64,000 bases of DNA from Porticoccaceae bacterium (GTDB lineage Bacteria > Pseudomonadota > Gammaproteobacteria > Pseudomonadales > Porticoccaceae). The DNA lies in assembly GCA_026005035.1 (NCBI GenBank), contig BPKH01000003.1, positions 1 through 64,000 on the forward strand, in the 5' to 3' direction. Numbering within the stretch: the first letter of the stretch is position 1; the number at the start of each line of letters is the position of its first letter. The notes under the pieces were generated by a model. The model did no database searches, had not been told where the DNA came from, and worked only from the letters and a program-made list of their open reading frames with translations. A program made the position numbers and the translations under genes. Shown here one piece after another: positions 1-8,512 of this stretch.

Positions 1-2
1 AC

Positions 3-362
3 CGCCTGATCGAGCGCATCGAGACCCACGTGCCCCACGACGAACCGCTGCTCATCGCCGGGGATTTCAACGATTGGCGGCGCGAAGCCGAGGAGCACTT
101 CGAGGAGGACCTGGAGGTGCGCGAGCTGTTCGCCGAGCTCACCGGCCGCCACGCCCGCACTTTTCCGGTGTGGCTGCCCCTCTTGGCCATGGACCGGATC
201 TACTACCGGGGCCTGGAGCCGGTCTCCTGCGCCTGCCTCGACTCCGGGCCCTGGCGGAACCTCTCCGACCACGCCCCCCTCATCGGCGTCTGCCGAGTGC
301 CCGCCGCCCTCGCCGCGCCACCGCCCGCGCGTGGCGAAAGAGTCGCGGGTTGTCGTGGATGA
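3..362 (+). CDS. Endonuclease/exonuclease/phosphatase family protein, C-terminal part
   Basis: The gene enters from before the window, so only about the last 120 residues are visible. Two signature motifs of the DNase I-like metal-dependent phosphoesterase fold can be read: GDFNDW near the start and the terminal SDHAPL, which carry catalytic Asp/Asn and Asp/His residues. Family members cleave phosphodiester or phosphomonoester bonds in nucleic acids or lipids; the substrate cannot be told from this fragment. The last 20 residues are Ala/Pro/Arg rich and lie over the 3' end of the convergent DUF2238 gene, an 83-base overlap, so this tail is probably dispensable. Confidence 0.85.
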   Translation, partial: RLIERIETHVPHDEPLLIAGDFNDWRREAEEHFEEDLEVRELFAELTGRHARTFPVWLPLLAMDRIYYRGLEPVSCACLDSGPWRNLSDHAPLIGVCRVPAALAAPPPARGERVAGCRG

Positions 363-1017
363 ATTTGTCGATCCACCTTTGGATGAAGGTGGGGCGACCG
401 CCGGCCAGATAGCGCCAGCCCAGGAGGCTCACCGCCAGCGCCGCCAGGGCGTTGGCGATCAGATCCCACATGGTGTCGGTCAGGCCCGAGGGATCGCTGG
501 CCATGGGCTTTTGCATCCGGGTGCCCGCCAGGCGATCCATGGCGAACTCGAAGATCTCCCACAGGCTGCCCACCCCCACGGCGAAGAGGAAGGCGAAGAG
601 GGCCACGAAGCGGGGGGTGAGCACCACCTCGATGCGGTCGTCTTCGTTGAGCAGGTTGACCAGCAAGAAGCCGAGGATCCCCATCAGCACACCAGAGAGG
701 CTGTGGAGGAGCAGATCCCACCACCAGATCCGCTCGTAATAGTGGTGCACTTCCCCCAGAAACAGGCTGGCGAAGGCGAAGAGCACCGCCAGCAGCTGGA
801 ATTCCGCCGGGATGCGCACCCCCAGGCGGCGGTCGAGGACCGCGGGGCTTGCGCTCACGGCGAGGATGCCGGCGATCAGGGCGGCGTTGAGCCACTGGTG
901 GGCGAAGAGGGCTGCCGCGAGCTCCACCGCGAGCAGCGCCCCCAGGCCGAGAATCAGCAGGCGATGGAGCCGCTCCACGGCCCGCACCTTGGTGTGGTTC
1001 GGCGCGGGTGGTCTCAC
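280..1017 (-). CDS. DUF2238 (YjdF-like) multi-pass membrane protein
   Basis: A 245-residue protein with about six hydrophobic segments. The family signature is visible in WWWDLLLHSLSG, WEIFEFAMD and GLTDTMWDLIANALGA-like stretches, where His, Asp and Glu sit inside predicted membrane helices. DUF2238 proteins are inner-membrane proteins of unknown function. The start is GTG and overlaps the stop of the upstream DUF1232 gene as GTGA, so the two are probably translationally coupled. The C-terminus is strongly basic (Arg-rich) and is predicted to be cytoplasmic. The 3' end overlaps the convergent phosphoesterase gene. Confidence 0.85.
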   Translation of the reverse strand: MRPPAPNHTKVRAVERLHRLLILGLGALLAVELAAALFAHQWLNAALIAGILAVSASPAVLDRRLGVRIPAEFQLLAVLFAFASLFLGEVHHYYERIWWWDLLLHSLSGVLMGILGFLLVNLLNEDDRIEVVLTPRFVALFAFLFAVGVGSLWEIFEFAMDRLAGTRMQKPMASDPSGLTDTMWDLIANALAALAVSLLGWRYLAGGRPTFIQRWIDKFIHDNPRLFRHARAVARRGRRALGRRR

Positions 1018-1400
1018 CGGCCTGCCGCGGCTTCCTGCCAGGCGCGGAAGGCTGCCAGCTGGCGCCGCAGGGCGGCCGCGGCCTGGGCCAAGACCCAGGC
1101 GTCGTCCACCAGGCCGGTCACCGGCAGCCAGTCGGGAAGGGCATCCGCGGGGATCGCCAGGTAGGCGAGGGCGAACAGGGCGAGGGCCAGATCGCCCCGG
1201 CGCAGCGGGGGACCCTCGCCGCGCACCGCGCAGGCGGCCAGTCGGATCAGGTCAGCGGCGTCCCGGGCCAGTTCGGGCAGTAGGCGAGACGCCTTGTCGC
1301 CGGCGGCGTCGAGAAGCCGCGCGCGATACCCCTCGTCCCGCCGGGCGGCGCGGGCCAGTTGGTGGGCGAGCCTGGCGCCGGGCAACCCCTTCCCCGTCAT
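1014..1400 (-). CDS. DUF1232 (YkvA-like) protein
   Basis: A 128-residue protein whose second half carries the YkvA/DUF1232 core, seen as an Ala/Leu-rich segment followed by YLAIPADALPDWLPVTGLVDDAWV. This pattern (IPxDxxPDxxPxxGxxDD) defines the family, a small membrane-associated domain of unknown role. The ATG at 1400 was chosen because the mRNA reads GAGGAAG about six bases ahead. The stop overlaps the GTG start of the DUF2238 gene, indicating a two-gene operon. Nothing in the sequence shows regulation. Confidence 0.8.
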   Translation of the reverse strand: MTGKGLPGARLAHQLARAARRDEGYRARLLDAAGDKASRLLPELARDAADLIRLAACAVRGEGPPLRRGDLALALFALAYLAIPADALPDWLPVTGLVDDAWVLAQAAAALRRQLAAFRAWQEAAAGR

Positions 1401-1496
1401 GACGTCTTCCTCGATGGGTGTGGGCGACTCAGTAAAGAACAAGCCGCCCCTTTGCTCAAGGGATATTCTCTCCGACCGCGCGAGGCACCTGCGACC

Positions 1497-1588
1497 GTAG
1501 CCCGCATCAAGGCGCGAAGCGCCGAAATCCGGGGGGCTCGGCGCCGGTGCGGGGGTTCCCGGATTCCGCTTCGTGCCATCCGGGCTAC
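1497..1588. repeat. Inverted pair of REP-like palindromic elements
   Basis: Two related units face each other. The first begins GTAGCCCGCATCAAGGCG and ends in AATCCGGG; the second reads CCCGGATTCCGCTTCG and ends in CCATCCGGGCTAC. They resemble the dispersed 'GTAGCCCGGATG...GAATCCGGG' elements common in gammaproteobacterial intergenic DNA. Similar single units occur at 18077-18114 and 21498-21529. The pair fills the middle of the 333-base gap between the DUF1232 gene and the CsgG-like gene. I see no other gene in that gap. Confidence 0.65.
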
Positions 1589-1733
1589 ACTCGGCCGAGG
1601 CGTTCTCACCCCCTCCGGGCGGCCGGGGCTTTGGGGCGCTTTCGGCGGGGCGCGAGATGTGCTCCAATGGGACCCGTGACGAGCCGCTCGGGAGGGGGCG
1701 GGGCGGCCGAACCACTGAGGGGAGGAATGGACG

Positions 1734-2588
1734 ATGATGCCGAGGGATCCGTTGCGCAAGGGGAAGGTGAAAGTCGGGTTGGCGCTCGTCCTCGCGACTG
1801 TGCTCTCGGGTGTGGGGCTTTCCGGCCAGGCCGGCGAGCCCCGCAAGGGAGCGGTGTCGGGCATGGGGGTGACCGGAGGTGCCGCCGGCGGGGCATCGGA
1901 AGCCGCCGCCTCGGATCTGGAGCACTGCGACAGCCCCTACGGCACCGTGGCGGTGGTGGAAGATCAGGCCACCGATTGGTGGTCGACCTATCGCAGCCGC
2001 TACCCCCAGCTCGGCTCCACCATTCCCCTGATCCGCCTCATGATCCAGCAGTCCAACTGCTTCGTGGTGGTGGAGCGGGGCCAGGCGATGGGCAACCTGA
2101 TGCAGGAACGGGAGCTCGAGCGCTCCGGCGAGCTGCGCGAGGGCAGCGGGTTCGGCAAGGGGCAGATGGTCGCCGCCGACTACACCATCAGCCCGAGCAT
2201 CCAGTTCGCCGAGAAGGGCACCAGCGGCCTGGGCGGGGCCCTGGGCGGGCTCATCGGCGGCACCAAGGGGCGGGTGCTGGGTGCCATCGCCGGCGGCGTG
2301 AAGACCAACGAGGCGGCCACCACCCTGTTGCTGGTGGACAACCGTTCCTCGGTGCAGATCGCCGCCGCCACGGGCAACGCCAAGAACGTCGACCTCAAAT
2401 TGGGCGTCGGGCTCTTCGGCAGTGCCGCGGTCGGGGTGGGGGGATTCACCGACACCCCCGAGGGCAAGGTGATCACCGCCGCCTTCGTGGACGCCTACAA
2501 CCAGATGGTGCGGGCGCTGCGCAACTATCGCGCCCAAACGGTGGAAGGGGGGCTCGGCAAGGGCGGCCGCCTGGGAGTGGGCGACTGA
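1734..2588 (+). CDS. CsgG/HfaB-family protein, secreted
   Basis: A 284-residue protein with a basic, hydrophobic N-terminal export segment (to about residue 32). The CsgG-like core is seen in CFVVVERGQAMGNLMQER followed by a run ending AADYTISPSIQF, then glycine-rich strands (GGALGGLIGG, GLFGSAAVGVGGF). CsgG proteins form outer-membrane pores for curli secretion; relatives such as HfaB act in holdfast anchoring. There is no clear lipobox cysteine, and no csgA/B/E/F-like gene lies nearby, so a curli role is not supported. A GGAGGAA Shine-Dalgarno precedes the ATG ATG start pair. The next gene is a bactofilin. Confidence 0.75.
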   Translation: MMPRDPLRKGKVKVGLALVLATVLSGVGLSGQAGEPRKGAVSGMGVTGGAAGGASEAAASDLEHCDSPYGTVAVVEDQATDWWSTYRSRYPQLGSTIPLIRLMIQQSNCFVVVERGQAMGNLMQERELERSGELREGSGFGKGQMVAADYTISPSIQFAEKGTSGLGGALGGLIGGTKGRVLGAIAGGVKTNEAATTLLLVDNRSSVQIAAATGNAKNVDLKLGVGLFGSAAVGVGGFTDTPEGKVITAAFVDAYNQMVRALRNYRAQTVEGGLGKGGRLGVGD

Positions 2589-2672
2589 CGGGTTGAGGGG
2601 GCAGCTCGCCTTGAGCTAGCATTGCCTGCTCGCTCGAGGCTCTTAACGCCCACCACCCTAGGGGAGCCCGCC

Positions 2673-3176
2673 ATGTTCGACAGAGGCAAGAAAAACCGTT
2701 CGGGGGCCGAGCGCACCCCGGCGGCGGAAGCGCCGCCGCCCGCCAAGCCGGCGCCCATCGCGAGGACCACCGCCATGATCGGCTCGACCATCAAAATCCT
2801 CGGGGAAATCATCAGCGACGAGAACCTCATCATCGAAGGGGAAGTCGAGGGCACCATCACCCTCGAGGAGCACGAGCTCACCATCGGCCCCTCGGGCCGC
2901 ATTCACGCCAACATCGTGGCCAAGGTGGTGCGCATCGACGGCATGGTGGACGGCGACATCACCGGCAAGGAAAAAGTGATCATTTCCAAGTCGGGGAACG
3001 TGCGCGGCAACATCGTCGCTCCCCGGGTGATCCTGGAAGACGGCGGCCAGTTCCGCGGCAGCATCGACATGGGGCCGCGGCTCGCCCAGGCCGCCGAGCT
3101 TCCCCTCGGCGCCGCGGCAGCGCCCGTCAAGGCGGCCAAGCCGGAGGCGGCGCCGAGCGCTGCCAAGAGCGGCTGA
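2673..3176 (+). CDS. Bactofilin (polymer-forming cytoskeletal protein)
   Basis: A 167-residue protein with the classic bactofilin layout: a charged, proline-rich N-terminal tail, a central right-handed beta-helix of repeating short strands (from about STIKILGEI through GGQFRGSIDM), and an Ala/Lys-rich C-terminal tail. Bactofilins polymerise without nucleotide and organise cell shape, stalks or wall enzymes at the inner membrane. The ATG at 2673 is chosen because the earlier in-frame start would add residues unlike the family, and AGGGGAG lies just before this ATG. No M23 peptidase, the frequent partner of bactofilins, is next to it; instead a methyltransferase-like gene follows after four bases. 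Confidence 0.9.
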   Translation: MFDRGKKNRSGAERTPAAEAPPPAKPAPIARTTAMIGSTIKILGEIISDENLIIEGEVEGTITLEEHELTIGPSGRIHANIVAKVVRIDGMVDGDITGKEKVIISKSGNVRGNIVAPRVILEDGGQFRGSIDMGPRLAQAAELPLGAAAAPVKAAKPEAAPSAAKSG

Positions 3177-3237
3177 CCCCTTGGTCCGGGGTGCCTCGGG
3201 CGCAGGGGGCGCACTGGCACCCGCGCCGCGGGAGGCG

Positions 3238-3822
3238 ATGGTCTTTCCCTCCCGCCTCCTGGGACCACTGGTCGACCCCGAAGGCCTCGCCGAAGGCGGA
3301 GCGCTGCGCCTGCTCGACTGCGGTCCCGCGAACGGCGCCACCCTTGCATACCTGGCCTCGTTTCCCTGCCGGCTGCGGGTGGTGGATCTCGCGCCCTCCC
3401 TCGAGCGCATCGACCGGGCGCGCCGCGATCCCGAAGAGGAGTGGCCGCAGGGCCGACTGGAAGGGGAACTCCGAAGGGCCCTCGCCCTGCCCGCGGGGGA
3501 GCGGTTCGACGGCTGCCTGCTCTGGGATTGCCTGCACCGGCTGGATCTCGCCGGCGTGCGGGCGCTCTTCGCCGTGCTGCGGTCTCACCTCGCCCCCGGC
3601 GCCCGCCTGCACACCTTTGTCGCCCTCAATCGCGCCTTGCCGCTGCGTGCTCGGAATTACGGCATCGTCCGGCCCGATCGGCTGGCGGTCAGTCCAGCGG
3701 CTGAGGAGCTGCCCTATCGGCACACCCAGGCCGCCCTTCAGGGAACCTTCGGAGACCTTCAGGTGCGCCAGGCGATCCTCATCGGCGAGGGGCGCGTGGA
3801 GCTATTGCTCGCCGCCCCCTGA
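3238..3822 (+). CDS. SAM-dependent methyltransferase-like protein
   Basis: About 194 residues. LRLLDCGPANGATLAYL followed by LRVVDLAPS looks like motifs I and II of a class I methyltransferase (glycine-rich loop, then an acidic residue at the end of strand 2). FDGCLLWDCLHRLD fits motif IV and the following LFAVLRSHLAPGARLH fits a typical post-motif helix and strand. Substrate is unknown. It follows the bactofilin closely and is probably co-transcribed. The start is uncertain: ATG at 3238 is preferred, but a TTG at 3181 would add 19 low-complexity residues. The stop lies inside the convergent fadE 3' end by 21 bases. Confidence 0.6.
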   Translation: MVFPSRLLGPLVDPEGLAEGGALRLLDCGPANGATLAYLASFPCRLRVVDLAPSLERIDRARRDPEEEWPQGRLEGELRRALALPAGERFDGCLLWDCLHRLDLAGVRALFAVLRSHLAPGARLHTFVALNRALPLRARNYGIVRPDRLAVSPAAEELPYRHTQAALQGTFGDLQVRQAILIGEGRVELLLAAP

Positions 3823-6231
3823 GGGAATCCAGCGCTCTCCGGGCGGAAAGTCGTCCACCCGGATCACCTCGCCCACTAGCTGCCAGGCTTCCAGGAGCGC
3901 CTCGGCTTCCTCCGCTGTGATGGCGCCGGTGGCCACGGCCTCGGCGGTGAGCTCGCGGGCGTTTGCCGGATTCAGCTCGCTGCGGGTCGCCTGCTTGACC
4001 CTTTTTTCCACGGCGGCGGTGGCCAGGACGGCGGCGAAGGCGCGGTCGAGGACCGCCCGCGGATCGTTCCCCTTGGGCCGGTAGAGAGCTGCGAGGAGGC
4101 GGTCCCGGGCAGGCCCGGGGGTGTAGAGGATGCGCGCCGCGTAGCGCCCGAGGCGGTCCGAGGGGTGCCGATAGGCTCGTCCCCAGGGAAAGATCACCCA
4201 GCGCAGCAGCGCGCCCAGGCCGGGGATCGGCAGGTTGCGCAGGACGCCGAGCAGGCCCTCTTGAATCTGCACCAGGCTGTCGCGCACGGCCCAGTGCACC
4301 AGCGGGTGGTCTTCCCGGGGCCGGCCCTCGTCTTCGTAGCGCTTGAGCACCGCCGAGGCCAGGTAGAGGTGGATGAGCACGTCGGCCATCCGCCCGGACA
4401 GTTTCTCTTTGAATTTGAAGCGCCCTCCGAGGGTGACGAGGAGGGTGTCGGCCACCGCCGCGAAGGCGGCCGACATGCGGGTGAGTTGGCGGTAGTAGTG
4501 GGCGGTTCGCCCCACTACCGGCGCCCGCACCAGGCGCGCGCCGGTCAGCCCGAGGAGGAGGGTGCGGGTCAGGTTGGAGAGAAAAAAGCCGATGTGGCCG
4601 AAGAAGGCCCGGTCGAAGGCGCGCAGGCTCTCCTCCGAGGGTGGCGCGCCGGCGGCGGCGATCTCCTGCTGGAGGTAGGGGTGGTTGCGGATCACCCCCT
4701 GGCCGAAGACGATCAGCGAGCGGGTGAGGATGTTCGCCCCCTCCACGGTGATGGCGATGGGCAGGGTTTGATAGAACTGGGCGAGATAGTTGTTGGGCCC
4801 GGTGATGATCCCCTTGCCGCCGTGGACGTCCATGGCGTCCACCACCGAGCGGCGGTTGGCCTCGGTGGCGTGGTACTTGAGAATGGCCGACAGCACCGAT
4901 GGCCGCTCCCCCAGCTCGATGCCGGCCAGGGTCAAGCGGCGGGCCGCGTCCACCCGGTAGGCCTCGGCGGCGAGGCGCGCGAGCACTTCCTCGACCCCCT
5001 CGAAGAAGGCCACGGGCATGCCGAATTGGCGCCGAATGCGGGCGTATTGGCCGGTGTACTTGGCCGCGTACTGGGTGCCCGCAGTGCCCAGGGCGGGTAG
5101 GGAAATGGCCCGCCCGGCGGCGAGGCTCTGCATGAGCATCTTCCATCCCTGGCCGATCCCCTCCCGCCCGCCGATCACCTGTTCCAGGGGGATGAACACG
5201 TCCCGACCCCGGGTCGGCCCGTTCATGAACACCGCCCCCACCGGAAAGTGGCGGTTGCCGATCCACACGCCGGGAAGATCGGCGGGGACCAGGGCGCAGG
5301 TGATGCCCAGATCCTCTTCGCCGCCGAGCAGGCGGTCCGGGTCCCGGGCGCGGAAGGCGAGGCCGATCAGGGTCGCCACCGGGGCCAGGGTGATGTAGCG
5401 CTTGTCCCAATTGAGCCGCAGGCCCAGCACCCGCTCCCCCTGCCACTCTCCATAGCAGACTACCCCGGTGTCGGGAATGCTGGCGGCGTCGGAACCGGCG
5501 TAGGGATTGGTCAGGGCGAAGCAGGGGATCTCCTCGCCCCGGGCCAGGCGGGGGAGATAGTGGGCCCGCTGCGCCTCGGTACCGTAATCGCGCAGCAGTT
5601 CTCCGGGGCCCAAGGAATTGGGCACCATCACCGTGACGGCAGCGGTGAGGTTGGCGCTGGCGATGCGGGTCACCACCGCCGAGTTGCCGGCAGCGCTGAA
5701 CTCGAGGCCACCGTAGCGCTTCTCGATGGCGAGGCCGAAAAACCCCTCGTCTTTGAGAAATTGCCAGACCTCTTCCGGGAGGTCGCCGCGGCGCTGGATG
5801 TCCCACTCCGAGAGCATCCCGCACAGCTCCTCCACCGGACCTTCCAGAAAGGACCGCTCGTCTTCCCGCAGCTGGGGATCAGGCGCGGACAGGAGCACCT
5901 TCCAGTCGGGGCGGCCGGAGAAGAGCTCCCGATCCCACCAGACCGTGCCCGCTTCCAGAGCTTCCCGCTCGGTGTCCGACAGGCGCGGGGCCACTTTCCG
6001 GAACCAGGCGAGAACGCGGGCCGACAGGTGCCGCCGGCGCAGGGCGGGACAAGAGAGGACGCCCAGCACCAGGGTGAACAGGGCGAGCAGAATCAGCGCG
6101 CCGGGGCTGGCTAGTCCGCCGGCCGCGCAGAGCAGTGCGTAGAGGGCGGTGGCCGCCACGGCGACGGGCAGGGGCGCTGCCAGAGCGGCGAGGACGAGGG
6201 CGAGGAAGAGATAACCGGTGAGGGCGAGCAT
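3802..6231 (-). CDS. fadE: FadE-type acyl-CoA dehydrogenase
   Basis: An 809-residue protein, close to the 814 residues of E. coli FadE. It has an N-terminal hydrophobic region (two to three membrane-like segments in the first 70 residues) followed by the acyl-CoA dehydrogenase N-terminal, middle and FAD-binding domains. CFALTNPYAGSDA is the typical middle-domain substrate/flavin motif, and AITVEGANILTRSLIVFGQG holds the expected catalytic glutamate. A FadE-specific C-terminal helical domain follows. It catalyses the first oxidation step of fatty-acid beta-oxidation at the inner membrane. The ATG at 6231 has GGGAG upstream. A perfect hairpin lies between this start and the upstream gene. Confidence 0.92.
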   Translation of the reverse strand: MLALTGYLFLALVLAALAAPLPVAVAATALYALLCAAGGLASPGALILLALFTLVLGVLSCPALRRRHLSARVLAWFRKVAPRLSDTEREALEAGTVWWDRELFSGRPDWKVLLSAPDPQLREDERSFLEGPVEELCGMLSEWDIQRRGDLPEEVWQFLKDEGFFGLAIEKRYGGLEFSAAGNSAVVTRIASANLTAAVTVMVPNSLGPGELLRDYGTEAQRAHYLPRLARGEEIPCFALTNPYAGSDAASIPDTGVVCYGEWQGERVLGLRLNWDKRYITLAPVATLIGLAFRARDPDRLLGGEEDLGITCALVPADLPGVWIGNRHFPVGAVFMNGPTRGRDVFIPLEQVIGGREGIGQGWKMLMQSLAAGRAISLPALGTAGTQYAAKYTGQYARIRRQFGMPVAFFEGVEEVLARLAAEAYRVDAARRLTLAGIELGERPSVLSAILKYHATEANRRSVVDAMDVHGGKGIITGPNNYLAQFYQTLPIAITVEGANILTRSLIVFGQGVIRNHPYLQQEIAAAGAPPSEESLRAFDRAFFGHIGFFLSNLTRTLLLGLTGARLVRAPVVGRTAHYYRQLTRMSAAFAAVADTLLVTLGGRFKFKEKLSGRMADVLIHLYLASAVLKRYEDEGRPREDHPLVHWAVRDSLVQIQEGLLGVLRNLPIPGLGALLRWVIFPWGRAYRHPSDRLGRYAARILYTPGPARDRLLAALYRPKGNDPRAVLDRAFAAVLATAAVEKRVKQATRSELNPANARELTAEAVATGAITAEEAEALLEAWQLVGEVIRVDDFPPGERWIPSGGGEQ

Positions 6232-6302
6232 CGGACGATCTCCCAGGGGACGCCGCGAGCTTACCCGGACTCGCCCCTTGCGGGCAAAGCGGTCCGCCGG
6301 CG

Positions 6303-6321
6303 CGCCCCCACTGTGGGGGCG
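6303..6321 (-). terminator. GC-rich perfect hairpin, possible weak terminator
   Basis: CGCCCCCA and TGGGGGCG form an 8-bp perfect stem with a 3-base loop. It lies just downstream of the stop at 6332 on the minus strand and ahead of fadE. There is no T tract, so factor-independent termination is doubtful; it may be an RNA stabiliser. Confidence 0.3.
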
Positions 6322-6331
6322 AAGCGCCCTT

Positions 6332-7049
6332 TCATTGACCGAAGAGGCCGCGCAGCGCGTCGCGGATCTGGTCGGCGGCGCCGGCCGGCGGTGCTTCGCC
6401 CTCTGCTGGGGCGGCGGGCGCCTCTTCCTCCGTGGATCCGGCTCCGCCAAAGGCGCCGAACAGCGCCTCGAGATCCTGTCCCCGGTAGTCGGGAGGAGGG
6501 GCGAAGAGAGCGGCCGGCGGCCGGCGGTCTTCCACTCGCACCGCCGTCAGGGTCAGGTCCTCTTCGGATGCGACCAGTTTGAGGAAGTAGCCGAGGTCGG
6601 GGGCGTACCAGGCCTCCGTGGCTTTGCCGTCTTCGTCGCTCACCCGCCACTTGCGGACGGCGTAGCCGAGCAGCTCCCCCTCGCCGAGGGGTTCGCAGCG
6701 GTACTTGGGATCGGCGCCGCAGGGATTGTCCGGCTGCGAAAGGGAGCCGAAGAGAAAGAACCGCTCGTCCTCGTCCAGGTTTCGCTCGTGGCGCAGATAT
6801 GTCTGTTCCCGATGGTCGATCATGGTGGTACGCAGCCGCTCGCCCCGTTTTTCGAGGATCAGGGAGGTGTGCAGCTCCTCACCGAGATCCTGGCGGAAGC
6901 GATCGCGGTCCATGTGGTAGACGACTTTTTCTCCCATTTCCCGCACCGCCTTGCCCTCGACCCGGTACTCGATGGTGAACTGGCGGAACCCCGCCTGGGA
7001 TACGGTTGTGAGCAACGAAAAGACCGCGGAAAACGAACGCCCGGACCAT
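6332..7049 (-). CDS. Secreted hypothetical protein, N-terminus needs a one-base correction
   Basis: The main frame begins QAGFRQFTIEYRVEG and resembles periplasmic DUF4412-like proteins: beta strands, an internal Cys pair (NPCGADPKYRCE), WYAPDLGYFLKL, and an acidic, Ala-rich tail. Read as is, the first usable start is a TTG at 7015 inside a truncated leader. Removing one base of the A run at 7030-7033 joins an ATG at 7049 to this frame and gives a good signal peptide (MVRAFVSAVFSLLTTVSQA), with total length a multiple of three (238 residues). I infer a real or artefactual frameshift in the leader. Function is unknown; the fold assignment is tentative. Confidence 0.6.
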
Positions 7050-7067
7050 GACGGCTCCTCCCCTACG

Positions 7068-7350
7068 TCAAGGTTTATCGTACAGGATCTCGCCCTCCGT
7101 CCCGGTGACCGGCAAGATCATCCAGGCGTAGTCCTCGGCGGACACGGGCCAAGGTGATCAACGGCCAGGCGCCCGGCTTGCTCATCAGCAGGTGCATCGA
7201 GTTCCCACCGGCGGCGACCTCCATGCCCCGATAGGAAAAGGCGTTCCGAAAAGCGCGCCGCGCTGCCACTCCGGACCCAGCTTTTCCTCGTAGAAGCGCC
7301 CCGACCTCCTCCTCGGACAAGGTGCTCAGCTACCGCTCCGAGGGCAGCAT
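7068..7350 (-). pseudogene. Shifted fragment of a small hypothetical gene
   Basis: Three frames carry consecutive protein-like pieces: LSEEEVGA, then FYEEKLGPEWQRGALFGTP, then FSYRGMEVAAGGNSMHLL onwards to WPLITLA, then VSAEDYAWMILPVTGTEG to a TGA at 7068. They join if one base is removed at about 7293-7299, one added in the run at 7236-7239 and one removed at 7146-7148. The corrected length from the ATG at 7350 is 282 bases, a multiple of three, but with a TAG at 7330-7332 that is also the stop of the upstream gene. I do not recognise the family. It is either a decayed gene or a normal one spoiled by consensus errors. Confidence 0.5.
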
Positions 7351-8052
7351 GGTGTGGGCTTGATGCGGATCTTTTGTTCCCTCGTGGATGATCACGCGCT
7401 GTTGCGAATTTTGGTTCGGATCTTTCGTTCCTTCGTGGATGATCACGCGTTGGATGGCCTGCGCGGCCTCGGCGAGCTGTGCTCGCGCTTGCGGAGCAAC
7501 GCGTTCATTGCGGGCGCCGACGTCGAGTGCTTTCACCATTCCGCGCCAAATATCCTTCTTTTCGATTCCTCGCGCGACCGACGCCTCGTCTTCTAGGATC
7601 TCGAGAATGGCGTCCCGCACATCGTCGTGCGCGATACGAGCGCAGTAGCCACCCTGAGGGTTGCTTCGAACGCTGTTTTTACCGCCTTTTTGGGCGGCCT
7701 CGGCATCGGCAACCAGGGTGATCACAACTTCATTTGGGGTGCTTCCTTCGGAGACGGCGGTAAGTTTGGAGCCCTTTGCGATGGCATCAATAAGCTCTGC
7801 TTTATTCATCCGCCGAATTTGTGCTCCGCCGGATCCGTCCGAACACTCCACGGCTGATCCCTCGACGGCAGCATGGTCTTGCGTGCCTGCCGTTTCCCCC
7901 GCTTCAACGCTTGCTGGGGCAGACACCGCGACTTCCCCGGATTGCGCGGTTTGCGCTAGCACTTCCTGCGGAGCTCCAACAGAAAACACCACCATCGCTC
8001 CCGCAAGGGCGCTACTTACACGTGAAACAGATGTGTAATATGCGGTTTTCAT
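7330..8052 (-). CDS. Secreted hypothetical protein with a duplicated C-terminal peptide
   Basis: A 240-residue protein with a signal peptide of about 34 residues ending near VLAQ. The middle is Ala/Glu rich with a few Cys and contains MNKAELIDAIA, a short motif reminiscent of HU-like DNA-binding domains but too brief to assign. The last 50 residues hold two copies of QRVIIHEGTKDP at a period of 17 residues, encoded by near-identical DNA. Base composition is less GC-rich than the neighbours. No family is recognised. The stop TAG is in frame with the shifted fragment downstream, so the natural protein may once have been longer. Confidence 0.6.
   Translation of the reverse strand: MKTAYYTSVSRVSSALAGAMVVFSVGAPQEVLAQTAQSGEVAVSAPASVEAGETAGTQDHAAVEGSAVECSDGSGGAQIRRMNKAELIDAIAKGSKLTAVSEGSTPNEVVITLVADAEAAQKGGKNSVRSNPQGGYCARIAHDDVRDAILEILEDEASVARGIEKKDIWRGMVKALDVGARNERVAPQARAQLAEAAQAIQRVIIHEGTKDPNQNSQQRVIIHEGTKDPHQAHTMLPSER
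7367..7452. repeat. Two-copy 51-base-period coding repeat
   Basis: Copies at 7367-7401 and 7418-7452 differ at only three of 35 positions (pattern ggatcttt.gttcc.tcgtgg with gatgatcacgcg following). The period of 51 bases keeps the reading frame and duplicates a 12-residue peptide at the end of the secreted protein at 7330-8052. Confidence 0.8.
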
Positions 8053-8093
8053 CCAAAGCGGGCTACACTAAGAAACATCCCAATAATGCGCAC

Positions 8094-8512
8094 TTACCAT
8101 AGTAGTAAGAAACAGACCTTGCAAACATTCCTCTCCCCAGCGGCGTTTTCTTCCAAACACAGCGATTCTGCCCACCTTTTTCTGCCCCTATCGTCTGGGA
8201 CGATGCGAAGCCCGAAGCGGAAGTAGCGCGTGCCGTTCACATACACCTCGCCACCGGGGTTGTCGAAAAAGTACACCGCCCCCTCCGGAAGGGCACCCCC
8301 GCCGCCGGCGCCGCAGGGCTTCGTTCGAGCATCTGCGCCTCCAAGGGGCACTGCGCGCGGAAGGCAGCGCTCACCGCACCCCGCCGGCCTTCTTCGGCCT
8401 CCCCGCCGCATGCCGCGGCCGACAGGACAAGACCCGTTCCCAAAACCCAACGCAACACGGCTCTGGACCCTGCGCGCCTCGATGCCGTATCGACGATGCC
8501 TAGCACAGCCAT
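8094..8512 (-). pseudogene. Small lipoprotein gene with a one-base frameshift
   Basis: The first part, from ATG at 8512, has a hydrophobic leader and a clear lipobox (LSAAAC at about residues 32-37), predicting signal peptidase II processing. That frame runs to AAGVPF and then becomes nonsense-like. The continuing sense is in another frame: GALPEGAVYFFDNPGG, then EVYVNGTRYFRFGLRIVP and a Cys-containing tail ending at 8094. One extra base in the C run at 8296-8300 joins the two and gives 420 bases, exactly 139 residues plus stop. Function is unknown. The break is either a mutation or a homopolymer miscall. Confidence 0.5.

Noticed and set aside
3779-5824. Long frame overlapping fadE in another frame on the same strand
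   Set aside because: Arg/Pro/Gly-rich shadow translation; fadE motifs are complete in the chosen frame.
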